Part shown: positions 10,143 through 21,260 of the stretch, in pieces
Numbering within the stretch: the first letter of the stretch is position 1
Layout: each line of letters starts with the position of its first letter
NCBI GenBank assembly: GCA_024867545.1
Contig: JANFNE010000016.1
Location: 434,001-498,000 of the forward strand
Source of the DNA: Phytopythium helicoides
Lineage: Eukaryota > Oomycota > Peronosporomycetes > Pythiales > Pythiaceae
DNA length: 64,000 bases
Direction: 5' to 3'
The notes under the pieces: generated by a model
The model's input: only the letters and a program-made list of their open reading frames with translations
Told to the model about the DNA's origin: nothing
The model's database searches: none
Translations under genes and position numbers: made by a program

Positions 10143-11855
10143 ATGGCGGTGGACGTGCAGGTGGCGGCGCTGTTCGCGGCCTCGGTGGGTGTCAAGCTGC
10201 TGCTGGTGCCGTCGTACTCGAGCACGGACTTCGAGGTGCACCGCAACTGGCTGAGCCTCACGCAGCTGCTGCCTCCGCGCGACTGGTACCATGAGGCCAC
10301 GAGCGAGTGGACGCTCGACTACCCGCCGTTCTTCGCGCTCTTCGAGTGGCTGCTGGCGCAGGTCGGCCGCCTCGTGCTGCCCGAGATGCTGCAGATCTCG
10401 GCCTCGCCCGTCTTCTCGCCCTCCATCCTGCTCTTCCAGCGGCTCTCGGTCATCGCCTCGGACGCCGTGCTCTTCTACGCCGTGTTCGCCTACTGCGCGT
10501 CCTGGCCCAGCGTCACGACCACGGAGCCGGCGTTCTCCAGCTACAAGCGCCTCGCCGTCATGATTGTGACCGTGCTGGACGCAGGACTGCTGCTCGTAGA
10601 CCACGTGCACTTCCAGTACAACGGCATGCTGCTCGGACTGCTCATCCTGTCCGTCACCAAGCTGCGCCTGCAGCAGGACCTGCAGGGAGCGCTGCTCTAC
10701 GCCGTGCTGCTCATGATGAAGCACATCTACCTCTACGTCGCCCCGCTCTACTTCGCCTACCTGCTGGGTCACCACTGCTACGTCAAGGCACCGATCGTCG
10801 AGGTCTCAAAGACCAAGGAGCAGAATGAGCAGCCGAGCGACCGCCCGACCAAGCCCAGGCGCAAGCGCTCTATCTCAGACCCTGACGGTCACGAGACCGT
10901 GCAGGACCTGCTTGACGGCAAGGCGGTCTTCTCGCTCTTCAACTTCCTCCGCCTAGGAGTGCTGGTGCTTTCGGTCTTTGCTATCGCCTTCGGCTTTGTC
11001 CTCGCTCGTCACGAAGACCCGATCGCCGGCATGAAGCAGATCCTGTCGCGGCTCTTTCCTGTGCAGCGCGGACTGTGCCATGCCTACTGGGCCCCCAACG
11101 TGTGGGCGCTGTACGCGTTCCTAGACAAGGTGCTAGTGCTGATTGGGTTCCCAGGTGCCAAGCAAGGCGTCGCGCTCATGAGCGGCGGACTCGTGCAGGA
11201 AGCGAGCTTCGCCATCGTGCCGTCTGTGCCGCCCCTCATGTGTGCGGTGTTGGCGTTTGGTATGATGGTGCCAGTGCTCTACTCGGTGTGGAAGTACCCC
11301 GACTCGTCGCTCTTTATGAGCGCTCTCGTCTACTGCATGCTCTGCTCTTTCCTGCTCGGCTACCACGTGCACGAGAAGGCCATCTTGCAGGTGATCCTTC
11401 CTCTCGGGCTCATGGCCGCCGACAGCGTCAACGACATGCGCCTGTATCGGTTTGCGTCTGTCGTGAGCACCATCTCGCTCTTCCCGCTGCTTTTCACGCC
11501 TGCAGAACAAGGAACCAAGGTGCTGCTTGCAATTGTGCACGCATTGCTTGCATATTTGGCGCTCGTTCCGTTCCACAAGTGGTCGCTCAAGGAAAGGCGT
11601 ATCAAGGCATCGGCTGTGGGCATGAGTAGCTTCGAGGTCGCCTACCTGTGCGGACTGGTTGGCGTCACGGTGCTATCCTTCGTCTTCCCATACATTCCTC
11701 GTGTCGGTGAGCGGTACGCGTTCCTGCCCCTCATGCTCATCAGTGTGAGCTGTGCGGTTGGCAACATCTATGTCTGGGGCCTCGCGGTCACGCAACACTT
11801 CCGAAAGCTCGCGGCTGTCAAATCGTACATTGACGCCAAACGCACAGCCCGGTAG
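10143..11855 (+). CDS. ALG8: ALG8 dolichyl-P-glucose: Glc1Man9GlcNAc2-PP-dolichol alpha-1,3-glucosyltransferase
   Basis: Adds the second glucose to the lipid-linked oligosaccharide for N-glycosylation, on the lumenal side of the ER membrane. Single exon, 570 aa, close to the usual ALG8 length. Diagnostic segments: YSSTDFEVHRNWLSLTQLLP, EATSEWTLDYPPFFALFEWL, LLLVDHVHFQYNGMLLGLL, MKHIYLYVAPLYFAYLL and RLFPVQRGLCHAYWAPNVWAL. There are ten or more hydrophobic helices. A hydrophilic insert rich in Lys, Arg and Ser (about residues 222-255, RKRSISDPDG) separates two helices and is probably lineage-specific. The ATG at 10143 puts the first helix at the N-terminus; the open frame extends upstream into the previous gene, only 125 bp away, but that extension has no matching content. 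ALG6 is the alternative; HFQYNG with CHAYWAPN favours ALG8. Confidence 0.94.
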   Translation: MAVDVQVAALFAASVGVKLLLVPSYSSTDFEVHRNWLSLTQLLPPRDWYHEATSEWTLDYPPFFALFEWLLAQVGRLVLPEMLQISASPVFSPSILLFQRLSVIASDAVLFYAVFAYCASWPSVTTTEPAFSSYKRLAVMIVTVLDAGLLLVDHVHFQYNGMLLGLLILSVTKLRLQQDLQGALLYAVLLMMKHIYLYVAPLYFAYLLGHHCYVKAPIVEVSKTKEQNEQPSDRPTKPRRKRSISDPDGHETVQDLLDGKAVFSLFNFLRLGVLVLSVFAIAFGFVLARHEDPIAGMKQILSRLFPVQRGLCHAYWAPNVWALYAFLDKVLVLIGFPGAKQGVALMSGGLVQEASFAIVPSVPPLMCAVLAFGMMVPVLYSVWKYPDSSLFMSALVYCMLCSFLLGYHVHEKAILQVILPLGLMAADSVNDMRLYRFASVVSTISLFPLLFTPAEQGTKVLLAIVHALLAYLALVPFHKWSLKERRIKASAVGMSSFEVAYLCGLVGVTVLSFVFPYIPRVGERYAFLPLMLISVSCAVGNIYVWGLAVTQHFRKLAAVKSYIDAKRTAR

Positions 11856-11935
11856 AAACAACATGAATACGATGACTGCTTTGAACTGCGTGTACATTTG
11901 GCTCTAACGTTGATACTGGACGCGGTGATGTACCT

Positions 11936-13639
11936 CTAGCTCAGCTTACCAAGCTGCTGCTTCTTCTTGATCGAGTTCATGGCGTGGAACACGCCAGAGT
12001 CCAAAAGGCCGATGATCGTGAACACACCGCCGATCACAGCGCACAGCGAAGTAATGAAGCGGTAGAACGGCACTGAGTCCGAGAAGATCTGGATCACCAG
12101 CGGCGAAATGTCAAACGAGAAGAGCGCCGCTGGAACTGCGTTCGTCGCATTATACTGGGTCGTGCTCGCCGAGAACTCGTATGCGCGGATGGAAGTGTCG
12201 TAGCGTGACGTGCGTGTGTGCTCGTGGTCGAAGCCAACGACCTACCAACAGAAAATGTCAGATCAACATCAATTTACGAGAAGCAAACGCTGGTGGCGAC
12301 GACGAGATACGCACATTCATAAAGTGCTCGATGGTCATGTTGTCAACGACGACGTCGAAGACCTTGTGGTCCAGCGGAAAGCGGTTCGTCGGCAGAAAAT
12401 CGAGTCGGCCCTGAATCAGCTGCTCCTTGCGCTTCATCTGGCCGAACGAAAAGTGGTTGACAACGTGGGATACGTCGATCGCGTGGCTGTCAAGCGACAC
12501 ATCGTCCGAGCGCGCAGTGAACACCAGTCGCCCGGGAACGCGGTTGACACTGATACTTCCAGAGACCTCGCAGCCCTCAATAGCCCCACGTCCGACTGTT
12601 TGCGGCGCGGAGCTCTTTTTCTTGAAGTCAATGCTGTCGATGTTGTCGTTGTCAATGCGCATCGGCAGTCCGAGCATGTTGTTGTTGACGTTCACTTCCT
12701 CGGCAAAGTCCGCCTCCGGGTCCAAGCGACGATAGAACAGGTCCAGGAACTGCAGCAGATGTTCTGCCGTGCGTGGTCCATTGTAGATGTACCGCGTGGA
12801 CGTGCTGCCGTACATGTAGATCTGGAGTTGAAGTCAAGAGAGTTTGTTAGCACCTCATATCAACACACACACCAAGCAGAATCACACACTCACCAGCATG
12901 GAGGGAAACGCGCGGATGTGGGCACGACGGCACAGCGCGACGGCCTCAGGGTCGGTGCAGTCGACGGAGGCCATGCGCACCATCTCGCTGTACTCTGGGT
13001 GGTCTGGCAGCTGCGCGGCGGCGTTCTCCCAGTGCGGGTTGAGCTGCTGGCAGAACGGGCACCACGGCGCGTAGAAGTTGACGAGCACGAGGTGGTACTT
13101 GGCCATAAAGTCGTCAAAGGTCTTGGTGGTGAGCGGGTTGGAGTAGTGCACGCCGCCCTTGGTCTCTCGGTGCACGCCGCCCCATACGGGGATGCCTTTT
13201 TCGTGGTTGTCGATCACGACCTCGTCGAGCCGCGTGACGTCGTTGGACGCGCGGTCCGTGCTGAGTCGGAAGTGGCGGATGTGGCGCGTGAGGTTGGTGA
13301 AGCGCAGGCCCATGTGGTCCTCCAGGTCGACGCTGGCGACGGAGCAGGGCACCTCGAGCATGCTCACGTTAAAGTTGATGCGCAGGCGGTCCTCCTGGTG
13401 CTCGTCCATGACGACCGACGTGCGCGTCTCGAGCTCGCGGAACGACCGGTAGTGCGTCAGCAGCAGCGCGCCCATCACCACGAGCGCCACGAGCGAGAAG
13501 AAGCTGCCGCTGCCGCTGTGGATCGTCAGCTCCTCCGGCACCTTTGCTGCGCGGCCACGTCCGTCAGAGAGAAAAGCGCGTAACTCGGCCATTTCGCGTC
13601 CAAATCGCACCGGAAAAAGTTGAGCTTGGCCAACGACAT
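11936..13639 (-). CDS. Erv41/46-type protein disulfide isomerase (PDIL5-4-like)
   Basis: ER/Golgi membrane protein combining the ERGIC/Erv cargo-receptor fold with a thioredoxin domain, the layout of plant PDIL5-3/5-4. Exons: 13639-13611, 13546-12894, 12821-12315 and 12241-11936, with introns of 64, 72 and 73 nt. The N-terminal helix (SFFSLVALVVMGALLLTHY) precedes an Erv lumenal region (RLRINFNVSMLEVPCSVASV). The thioredoxin domain has active site APWCPFCQQL, and the C-terminal helix is YRFITSLCAVIGGVFTIIGL, ending KKKQQLGKLS. Exons 2-4 join in phase. The first, MSLAKLNFFR, misses by one base at a run of three A near 13545; one A fewer would give NFFRKVPEEL, matching the expected short cytosolic start. 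Otherwise translation would start at MAELRAFLSD further downstream. The CxxC pair is intact, so oxidoreductase activity is likely. Confidence 0.87.
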
Positions 13640-13964
13640 CTTGCGGTCGATGGGGGGGGCTGCCTGGAGCGCGCAGAGGGCGAGCGGGGGACGCCTGCAG
13701 CGGCGTGGAGCGGCGCCGCGCGGGGCGAGTCGGCAGCTTGGTGTCGCCGACCTGGCGCTTCGGAAACTACCGTCAGTCGAGAGGGGGGTATGGTCGGTTT
13801 CATGTCGCACGTACCCTGGTTACGTCGGATGTGGCGCGATATGATTGGTGGAAAACAGACTTGCAGAATGACTATTAATGGTGTGATCATCGACATGGAA
13901 CGCATTTCGTGAGTATATATGACTCCGTTACGACGAAGCGTGAGTAGATGGGGGCTCCTACGAG
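13640..13964. other. intergenic, PDI 5' flank
   Basis: Separates the 5' end of the PDI gene from the 3' end of the Kazal gene. No coding content is recognised. The sequence turns AT-rich towards 13860-13930. Confidence 0.4.
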
Positions 13965-14192
13965 CTAGCACCGGCCGTCCTTGGCCTTGGTGAGCGTCGC
14001 GTTGGCGCACTGCGCGGCCTGCAGCATGCACTCGTTGCCGTAGGTGACGCCGTTCGAGCCGCACACGGGCTCGTACTCGCGCGTGCAGAACGCTTGGCAG
14101 TCGTTTGGGTCGGAGGAGGCGGCGAACGAAGCAGCTCGAGCGGACGGGAGCGAGGCGAGCGCCAGCAGCGCCAGCACGAGCGAGCGCAGCAT
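13965..14192 (-). CDS. Secreted single-domain Kazal-type serine protease inhibitor
   Basis: A 75-aa preprotein with signal peptide MLRSLVLALLALASLPSARA and one Kazal domain. The six-cysteine frame is visible: CQAFC, then EPVCGSNGVTYGNEC, then AAQC and a C-terminal GRC. By alignment with the standard inhibitor loop, the P1 residue is the Arg in CTREY, which suggests trypsin-like targets (inference). Small extracellular Kazal inhibitors of this type (EPI proteins) protect oomycetes against host apoplastic proteases. An upstream in-frame extension to 14282 exists, but the signal peptide fixes the ATG at 14192. Intronless and intact. It is the last clear gene before the gene-poor region. Confidence 0.9.
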   Translation of the reverse strand: MLRSLVLALLALASLPSARAASFAASSDPNDCQAFCTREYEPVCGSNGVTYGNECMLQAAQCANATLTKAKDGRC

Positions 14193-15760
14193 TGTGAGGC
14201 TTGGAACGAGTGAGACCTCGACGAGAAGAAGGAGAGTGAGGGAGGGCCCTCCTGGCGTCTGATGATGGTGGCGCCACACCACAGGGCGAGTGTCACATGC
14301 GGACGATTCAAAGCGACGACCACTTCAACTTGAATTGGACTGATGGAGGTATCCTTGATAGCCATCGTGATGGTCGGTGGCGCGAGGATCGTTCAGTGGG
14401 AGCGATTTGCAATCGGGAGGTGAGCTGCTGCACGTCTCACCCTTGTCGACGTGAGCACGATCAACTCCTTGGTTCCCAACGTCGTATCTTACGACATTAG
14501 CACATGGACTGCGAACGACAGTCTCTGCATGACACGCTTGTTTCTCGTTAGCATGGAGAGGAGGGCTCCGTAGGGAGGAACATTTGGCTGGCTGAGCAAG
14601 CTGCAGCACTCGACGCGCAGCTTTTCTTCTCTCAGTCGTGAATTTGCAAGATGGAGACCAAGCACCCGCATATCCCAGCTCACAATCCAGAGCCACGCAG
14701 CTCCGAACAGCCGGATTCTCTCGACGACGACGACGACCGGGAGCGACGCTCCTCAACTCGACGCGACCAATTCGGCTTGATTTTGAGGCGACACCCAGCC
14801 TGTAAAGCTCGCCCATCCTCTTTCCGCGGCCAGATGTCTCGGCGAATCTTGCACTGTCAGACCCAGTCGAAGCAACTAGCTTCAAGCAAGGTGAACCACC
14901 CGAGTCATCAACAGTGCCGCGCGGATTTAGTAGGTGTCCCCCACCGGAGCGCGGACCCACGGAGGAAGGCCATTGCGAGCAGGCGACAGGCGCTTCGCCT
15001 CGGCGCTAGCTGCGCAGGACGCGTCGACATCAACAACTACTCCAATATCGTGGTGTGAGGGAGCACCACCACACGTAGTAACCAATCTACGCTGTGAACT
15101 CGGTATGCTGGGAGTCCTGTATAGCTGTGGTGGAGAGGGCAGAAGGTAGGAACCTCGGTGTAACAGGGGCTAATTCAGTCCTCTACATCCCATCCCGCTG
15201 CTGACGATGAGGGTGCGCTGCACATCTCACGCGCTTACACTATCATTCACCACGATCCGAGTCGCCTACGGCTTGTGTTCCGATAGCCCTCGCAGTTCTG
15301 GGGCTTTCCATTTCGACTCTCTGCATCAGCAAGGCAAAGCAATTGCAGCAAATACAAGCCTCGCCTACTCATCGCTTGGCCCTTTATGATGGCTCTACGT
15401 CCGATATTTCCCAGCAGCTTCGCATCCGCTACCTTCAAGGCGCGACGATTGATTCCCTGAACTTAACAAGTGTGCCAGTCGCCGTCGAAAGTCGCCTCGA
15501 TGGTCTCACTGTTACTTTCATCGATTGTAATAGTTGGATTTGGGTCGCTCGCCTACCGCCGTCAAAAGCTCGGGCAGAAACTGAGAGTGCAGTCGCTCGC
15601 TTATGGGATGATAACCAAACACCGCCACCTCGGCTGTTCTTCAAATCAATCAAGGAAACCGGTAATACTTGAATACCGGTACAGCGTAAGTTTGGATTGA
15701 GGCATGAACGTTCACACGCAAAACGAAGTTGCACTTGGCTACTGCGTGTGGAGGAACGGT
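14193..15760. other. gene-poor stretch without recognised genes
   Basis: Several open frames of 60-210 codons exist on both strands (for example 14325-14960 minus and 14651-15058 plus). None has a recognisable domain, signal peptide or compositional bias that stands out from overlapping frames. Small intron-containing genes cannot be excluded. Confidence 0.4.
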
Positions 15761-16190
15761 TCAAGCGAGAGAGCTTCGTTGACTATAGCCGACAGCATCG
15801 ATATAAGCGCTGTGCTGAACTAGATAGCGTTCTCTATCCAAATCACCACCGGATCCAACAAGCATCAGTGGTGTCCGTCCCATAGCGCCATGGGAATTCA
15901 CATTCGCGCCATGACCGATCAAAGTGGTGCGAATATTCATCGATGACCTCGACGAGATGTCTGAGCAGTCGCAACGCCATCGAGAGATCGCCTCGAGTAT
16001 GGATCTGCATGAGCTCTTTTGCATGGAGAGCGAGCCAGATATTGAGCATCACGAGGACTCTAAAGGCGTCGGCGCGGTTGCGTCGACCTGCAAGATATAT
16101 CGGGCTTCGCCGCGCGCTCATTGGTAGCATCGTGGATGTCAATGTGCAGGTTCGCAAGGCTGCCTCATAGCTCCGTTCCTCAGGATGTGG
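15761..16190 (-). pseudogene. ankyrin-repeat relic
   Basis: The minus-strand frame ending near 15761 contains GHGANVNSHGAMGRTPLML followed by YLVQHSAYIDAVGY, a good ankyrin consensus (GADVN ... GRTPLM ... L). Upstream, in another frame, LVMLNIWLALHAKEL and LLRHLVEVI resemble the helices of preceding repeats. Frame shifts separate the pieces and no start or full repeat array remains, so this is a degraded fragment. Confidence 0.5.
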
Positions 16191-16620
16191 CTTAAGCGGC
16201 TGCTCTCCGCGGTTCACGATCCAGGGAAACGCTCTGGGGGATCCACCGCGCGAGAAGACCAAGGCGAGGACCCACCCTCTCGAGATCAAGAACTGGCTAC
16301 GGCTCAGCTGGACCCAGGCATTCGCGAAAACCAAGCACCTCGCCTCTCCTTCAGCTGCGCGTCCAGGCTCCAGATCTTCACAGTGGCTCAAGCGGCGGCT
16401 ATATCGGACGCTTGCGAAAACCAGACTGCGTCTATCTGCTGCTGCTCAGCCACACTCGAGAGCTGCGTCATTGAGCGAGTGTCCTCCGCTAGCAAAAACC
16501 AAGCAACGCGCGCGAAGTTCAGCTCGACGATTTGTCTAGTTTGATGTAGTGTAGCTACTGTGGTATAGTATTGAGCCTCTGTTCGCAAGCACAAGGACCA
16601 CACAACTCAGGACAAGCATA
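16191..16620. other. no recognised feature
   Basis: Lies between the ankyrin relic and the outer edge of the inverted duplication. Short frames only. Confidence 0.3.
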
Positions 16621-16731
16621 AAACGAACGTGACATCACAGTTTGAATATAGTTACTCGTCGTTGCCGCGAGTGCTATCCCGAGATGCCATCCACATCAAA
16701 CCACTCTGCAAAAACACTTCATCGAGCACGC

Positions 16732-17937
16732 TTAGAGCTTGCCGACACCGTAGTTGGCAGTGTTGACACCACGAGCCGACGGAGCGGCAGTCTTGAACCC
16801 GCCGATCTGAGTCTTGTACGACGGAAGCTTGCTCTTCACATTCGCCTCGTTGATGCTCGTCAGCTTGCCACTCTTGATCACCGTGTTGGCAACGCAGTTG
16901 CGACCGATAAGCGACTTGCACTCGGCCACGTTGGTCGGCGCGTAGAAGTTGCCGGTCTTGTCGTCTACGTTGGGCGTGACAACCGACTCAATGTAGTTGC
17001 CCTCCGCCAGCACGAAGCCGCTCGTCGCAACGTCGAAGGCATGGCCAGTGTTGTCGACGATGTAGTTGTTGGCGGCGTGGAAGATGGTCTGCTGGTTGGC
17101 CGTGCCGCCGATCTTGGGACCACGACCAGAGCCAGAGTGGAGGTAGTTGTTGACGAACGTGACCTCGGACGACGCGCCATAGATGAGGAATCCCCAGTAG
17201 TGGTGACCATCGCACGACGCAGAGTACTTGGTACGGCCATCAAAGTCCGAGTTACTGATGGTCACCTGCTTGGCACCGGTGAAGTTGATGACGACCATCT
17301 GACGACCGACATCCGAGACCTTGACGTGGTCAATCCAGATCTTCTTGGGGGCCACATTGTTATCGCCGTTGATGGTGATGGCGTCGCCACCCCAGACGAG
17401 GTGCGGGTTGAGTTGCTTGATGTAGACGTTCTGGATGATGACGTTGTCGCCACGGATGTGCAGACCCTTGCCGATGATGACACCCCCCATACCGACACCC
17501 ACGAGGGTCTTGTTGCTGCGAACGATGAGTGGGTTCCTAGCGGCGTTGTCGTACGTCACCATGACCGACGTGCCATCCGTGCAGCCACCGGTGCTCGTCA
17601 TGGACGAGTCACCCGGCATGAGGATCGTGTCTTGTGACTTGTAGCCGTTGTTCTTGGCCAAACACTGGGTGGCGAACGACGAGCGGCATCCCTTCTCAGT
17701 CGTCGAACCCTCGGTGCCGACGAAGTTGTACGTCTGCTTGAGCACGATCACGCGGGCGACGTTGTCACTCAAGTACGTCTTGAGCTCGGCGATGTTCTTG
17801 GGGTACACGGGTGTGGCGTTGCCACCACCAGTGGTGCCGGCGGCGAAGCCAGGTGCCGAGCCGGTGTTGTATGCGGAGGCCGTGGCGGCGAGAGCGCAGA
17901 GGGCGGCGACGGCTGCGATGCGAAGACGTCCGAGCAT
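16732..17937 (-). CDS. pectin lyase, PL1 family (copy 1)
   Basis: Secreted polysaccharide lyase predicted to cleave methyl-esterified homogalacturonan by beta-elimination. Intronless, 401 aa. Signal peptide [22 protein letters not shown]. The parallel beta-helix core shows [46 protein letters not shown] (with the predicted catalytic Arg, about residue 272) and NTGHAFDVA. The pattern VWGGDAI plus HHYWG is that of fungal pectin lyases rather than calcium-dependent pectate lyases. I chose the ATG at 17937 because it begins the signal peptide; the frame stays open upstream through the promoter. It is divergent to copy 2, with which it shares a mirrored promoter. Nearly identical to copy 2. Confidence 0.95.
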   Translation of the reverse strand: MLGRLRIAAVAALCALAATASAYNTGSAPGFAAGTTGGGNATPVYPKNIAELKTYLSDNVARVIVLKQTYNFVGTEGSTTEKGCRSSFATQCLAKNNGYKSQDTILMPGDSSMTSTGGCTDGTSVMVTYDNAARNPLIVRSNKTLVGVGMGGVIIGKGLHIRGDNVIIQNVYIKQLNPHLVWGGDAITINGDNNVAPKKIWIDHVKVSDVGRQMVVINFTGAKQVTISNSDFDGRTKYSASCDGHHYWGFLIYGASSEVTFVNNYLHSGSGRGPKIGGTANQQTIFHAANNYIVDNTGHAFDVATSGFVLAEGNYIESVVTPNVDDKTGNFYAPTNVAECKSLIGRNCVANTVIKSGKLTSINEANVKSKLPSYKTQIGGFKTAAPSARGVNTANYGVGKL

Positions 17938-17989
17938 GGCGGCGTGAAGACTGCAGCTGATGCTTGTAAGCGACTTGACTTGGGTGGCG

Positions 17990-18004
17990 CAAATTGCAGA
18001 CTGA
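17990..18004 (-). promoter_or_regulatory. Inr+FPR-like core promoter, lyase copy 1
   Basis: TCAGTCTGCAATTTG, 53 bp upstream of the ATG. It fits the oomycete core-promoter pattern TCANTYY-N-CAWTTT. Confidence 0.7.
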
Positions 18005-18081
18005 CTCGTACTCCGGTCGGAGAGAGAGAGAGCCCTACTCGGAGGAGACCAGGAAGCTTGGAGCGAAGAGCTCTTTCGATT

Positions 18082-18128
18082 GGTCGATCGCCAACATGTG
18101 GCTGGCGCAACGCGCATTTTGCTGTTTG
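18082..18128 (-). promoter_or_regulatory. conserved upstream element, lyase copy 1
   Basis: Block with AAACAGCAAAA and GCGCCAGCCACATGTTGG, also present upstream of copies 2-5 at a similar distance from the core promoter but not found in copies 6 and 7. Confidence 0.5.
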
Positions 18129-18668
18129 AATAGCGTGTGAGATGTGCATTGCCTAGTGATAGGGTCACTGATGGTCGAGTGTGTCCAGTATGGCGTTATC
18201 CCACACCCCACAGCGACTGAGGTGTGATGTGTTCTGTGGTGTACTATAAAGTAGAGGATAATCCTCTAAGTTTCAATTCTAGTGGGAGAGCGCCCTCTCG
18301 CGGCGGCTGATATCGATAGGCGCGTGCAAGAGGAGAGACGGCTGTAGAGTTCAAATCCAAATCTGTGCGCGCTGCGCAGACAGATTCAGCATCATCCGTT
18401 CGTTCGCGCATAGTTGCTTCTCGGTGCGGAGTGGATGTGCTGCGGCTCGGGAGGAGGGGATCATCGCTTGCACGAGATGGGGCAGATCTGGCTTCTTTCT
18501 TTCGTGCTGGTGCATGCGCTCAAGGTGACCAGAGGAGTGCAGCCCGAGTGAACCGTCGGTGGACAGTCTCGGTGGCTCTTCAATCTATTGTACAGAGAAC
18601 TAGCTTGTCTGGATTAGTGTTTCTCTGTCAGCTTGAACGCGAGTGCACCAATCTCAAACTTGATCATG

Positions 18669-19322
18669 CGTAAATTAGTGGCCCGTTTCCCGTTGAGTTC
18701 CATGTGGTTTGTAATGGATTGGTCAACGAGATTTGTCGGCGGCTTGCAAAGCAAGACGCACAGGTTCCAGAGGGTATGTTACCCGGTTGAGATTGAGGAA
18801 GACAAATCCGAGACGTCGTACAGGATTGCAAAACTGGTGGAGTCAGCTTTACATCTTCGACTGTACAATCAGCCAGCAGCCACTCTGTCAAAAATCTGTC
18901 AATCTCTAGGACTAGCGATCTGGGGCAATCTAACACATACATATCGATACGTATTACTACTACCTACTAAGGATCGTTTTACAAAACACTTAGTGTGATA
19001 AACTGATAACGATGAGGGAATGATCAAAAGGCGATGCAGTACTGAAGCTTACGAAGAACAGAATATGTTGAATAATAATTCGTAGCCACCAGCACAAAAC
19101 CGAATATACATGTACGTGCATGATCACTCCATGATGGCATGATCACATCTTCGCTGACATAATCTGCATTTCATTTGGCACCTCGAATAACGAAGATTTG
19201 ATACTATCTTAGAGCTCCACAAGGCGAGCCACAGGTACTGTACTACTCCACACGTGGAGTACATCCACATAGCAAAGCTACAGAAAAGCTCCCACCTGGA
19301 AGAGCTGTGCTCACCGCACACA
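18669..19322. other. spacer between the arms of inverted duplication 1
   Basis: About 650 bp of unique, AT-richer sequence with no recognised gene. It forms the loop of the palindrome, flanked on both sides by lyase promoter sequence. Confidence 0.7.
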
Positions 19323-19864
19323 TCGTGATCGAGTTTGAGATTGGTGCACTCGCGTTCAAGCTGACAGAGAAACACTAATCCAGACAACCTAGTTCTCTGT
19401 ACAATAGATTGAAGAGCCACCGAGACTGTCCACCGACGGTTCACTCGGGCTGCACTCCTCTGGTCACCTTGAGCGCATGCACCAGCACGAAAGAAAGAAG
19501 CCAGATCTGCCCCATCTCGTGCAAGCGATGATCCCCTCCTCCCGAGCCGCAGCACATCCACTCCGCACCGAGAAGCAACTATGCGCGAACGAACGGATGA
19601 TGCTGAATCTGTCTGCGCAGCGCGCACAGATTTGGATTTGAACTCTACAGCCGTCTCTCCTCTTGCACGCGCCTATCGATATCAGCCGCCGCGAGAGGGC
19701 GCTCTCCCACTAGAATTGAAACTTAGAGGATTATCCTCTACTTTATAGTACACCACAGAACACATCACACCTCAGTCGCTGTGGGGTGTGGGATAACGCC
19801 ATACTGGACACACTCGACCATCAGTGACCCTATCACTAGGCAATGCACATCTCACACGCTATTC

Positions 19865-19911
19865 AAACAGCAAAATGCGCGTTGCGCCAGCCACATGTTG
19901 GCGATCGACCA
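19865..19911 (+). promoter_or_regulatory. conserved upstream element, lyase copy 2
   Basis: AAACAGCAAAA with GCGCCAGCCACATGTTGG about 90-120 bp upstream of the core promoter; mirror of the copy 1 element. Confidence 0.5.
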
Positions 19912-19987
19912 ATCGAAAGAGCTCTTCGCTCCAAGCTTCCTGGTCTCCTCCGAGTAGGGCTCTCTCTCTCTCCGACCGGAGTACGAG

Positions 19988-20002
19988 TCAGTCTGCAATT
20001 TG
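19988..20002 (+). promoter_or_regulatory. Inr+FPR-like core promoter, lyase copy 2
   Basis: TCAGTCTGCAATTTG, 53 bp upstream of the ATG, identical to copy 1. Confidence 0.7.
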
Positions 20003-20054
20003 CGCCACCCAAGTCAAGTCGCTTACAAGCATCAGCTGCAGTCTTCACGCCGCC

Positions 20055-21260
20055 ATGCTCGGACGTCTTCGCATCGCAGCCGTCGCCGCCCTCTGCGCTC
20101 TCGCCGCCACGGCCTCCGCATACAACACCGGCTCGGCACCTGGCTTCGCCGCCGGCACCACTGGTGGTGGCAACGCCACACCCGTGTACCCCAAGAACAT
20201 CGCCGAGCTCAAGACGTACTTGAGTGACAACGTCGCCCGCGTGATCGTGCTCAAGCAGACGTACAACTTCGTCGGCACCGAGGGTTCGACGACTGAGAAG
20301 GGATGCCGCTCGTCGTTCGCCACCCAGTGTTTGGCCAAGAACAACGGCTACAAGTCACAAGACACGATCCTCATGCCGGGTGACTCGTCCATGACGAGCA
20401 CCGGTGGCTGCACGGATGGCACGTCGGTCATGGTGACGTACGACAACGCCGCTAGGAACCCACTCATCGTTCGCAGCAACAAGACCCTCGTGGGTGTCGG
20501 TATGGGGGGTGTCATCATCGGCAAGGGTCTGCACATCCGTGGCGACAACGTCATCATCCAGAACGTCTACATCAAGCAACTCAACCCGCACCTCGTCTGG
20601 GGTGGCGACGCCATCACCATCAACGGCGATAACAATGTGGCCCCCAAGAAGATCTGGATTGACCACGTCAAGGTCTCGGATGTCGGTCGTCAGATGGTCG
20701 TCATCAACTTCACCGGTGCCAAGCAGGTGACCATCAGTAACTCGGACTTTGATGGCCGTACCAAGTACTCTGCGTCGTGCGATGGTCACCACTACTGGGG
20801 ATTCCTCATCTATGGCGCGTCGTCCGAGGTCACGTTCGTCAACAACTACCTCCACTCTGGCTCTGGTCGTGGTCCCAAGATCGGCGGCACGGCCAACCAG
20901 CAGACCATCTTCCACGCCGCCAACAACTACATCGTCGACAACACGGGCCATGCCTTCGACGTTGCGACGAGTGGCTTCGTGCTGGCGGAGGGCAACTACA
21001 TTGAGTCGGTTGTCACGCCCAACGTAGACGACAAGACCGGCAACTTCTACGCGCCGACCAACGTGGCCGAGTGCAAGTCGCTTATCGGTCGCAACTGCGT
21101 TGCCAACACGGTGATCAAGAGTGGCAAGCTGACGAGCATCAACGAGGCGAATGTGAAGAGCAAGCTTCCGTCATACAAGACTCAGATCGGCGGGTTCAAG
21201 ACTGCCGCTCCGTCGGCTCGTGGTGTCAACACTGCCAACTACGGTGTCGGCAAGCTCTAA
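20055..21260 (+). CDS. pectin lyase, PL1 family (copy 2)
   Basis: 401 aa, intact, with the same signal peptide and the same active-site motifs as copy 1. I see no amino-acid difference from copy 1, only a few silent or non-coding base changes (for example ccagtgtt versus acacgggc around the NTGHAF codons). It is the plus-strand member of the head-to-head pair. Intronless. The 3' flank is also shared with copy 1, so duplication took the complete transcription unit. Confidence 0.95.
   Translation: MLGRLRIAAVAALCALAATASAYNTGSAPGFAAGTTGGGNATPVYPKNIAELKTYLSDNVARVIVLKQTYNFVGTEGSTTEKGCRSSFATQCLAKNNGYKSQDTILMPGDSSMTSTGGCTDGTSVMVTYDNAARNPLIVRSNKTLVGVGMGGVIIGKGLHIRGDNVIIQNVYIKQLNPHLVWGGDAITINGDNNVAPKKIWIDHVKVSDVGRQMVVINFTGAKQVTISNSDFDGRTKYSASCDGHHYWGFLIYGASSEVTFVNNYLHSGSGRGPKIGGTANQQTIFHAANNYIVDNTGHAFDVATSGFVLAEGNYIESVVTPNVDDKTGNFYAPTNVAECKSLIGRNCVANTVIKSGKLTSINEANVKSKLPSYKTQIGGFKTAAPSARGVNTANYGVGKL

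Larger units (their letters stand above)
16621..18668 (+). repeat. left arm of inverted duplication 1
   Basis: About 2,048 bp that reappear inverted at about 19323-21371, covering pectin lyase 1 with its full promoter and 3' flank. The outer edge is where aaacgaacgtgacatcac pairs with the right arm; the inner edge is near ctcaaacttgatcat. Scattered single-base differences show two real, slightly diverged copies. Confidence 0.9.

Noticed and set aside
12210..13583. 457-codon plus-strand open frame
   Set aside because: It is the antisense shadow of the PDI gene, rich in His, Val, Arg and Asp as expected from reverse reading, and passes through that gene's introns.
14325..14960. 211-codon minus-strand ORF and the overlapping 14651-15058 plus ORF as genes
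   Set aside because: No domain, signal peptide or coding bias favours either; overlapping frames on both strands are equally open.
16732..18168. Longer lyase starts (478-490 codons) in copies 1, 2, 4 and 5
   Set aside because: The upstream extensions cover the Inr+FPR motif and would place the signal peptide in the middle of the protein.
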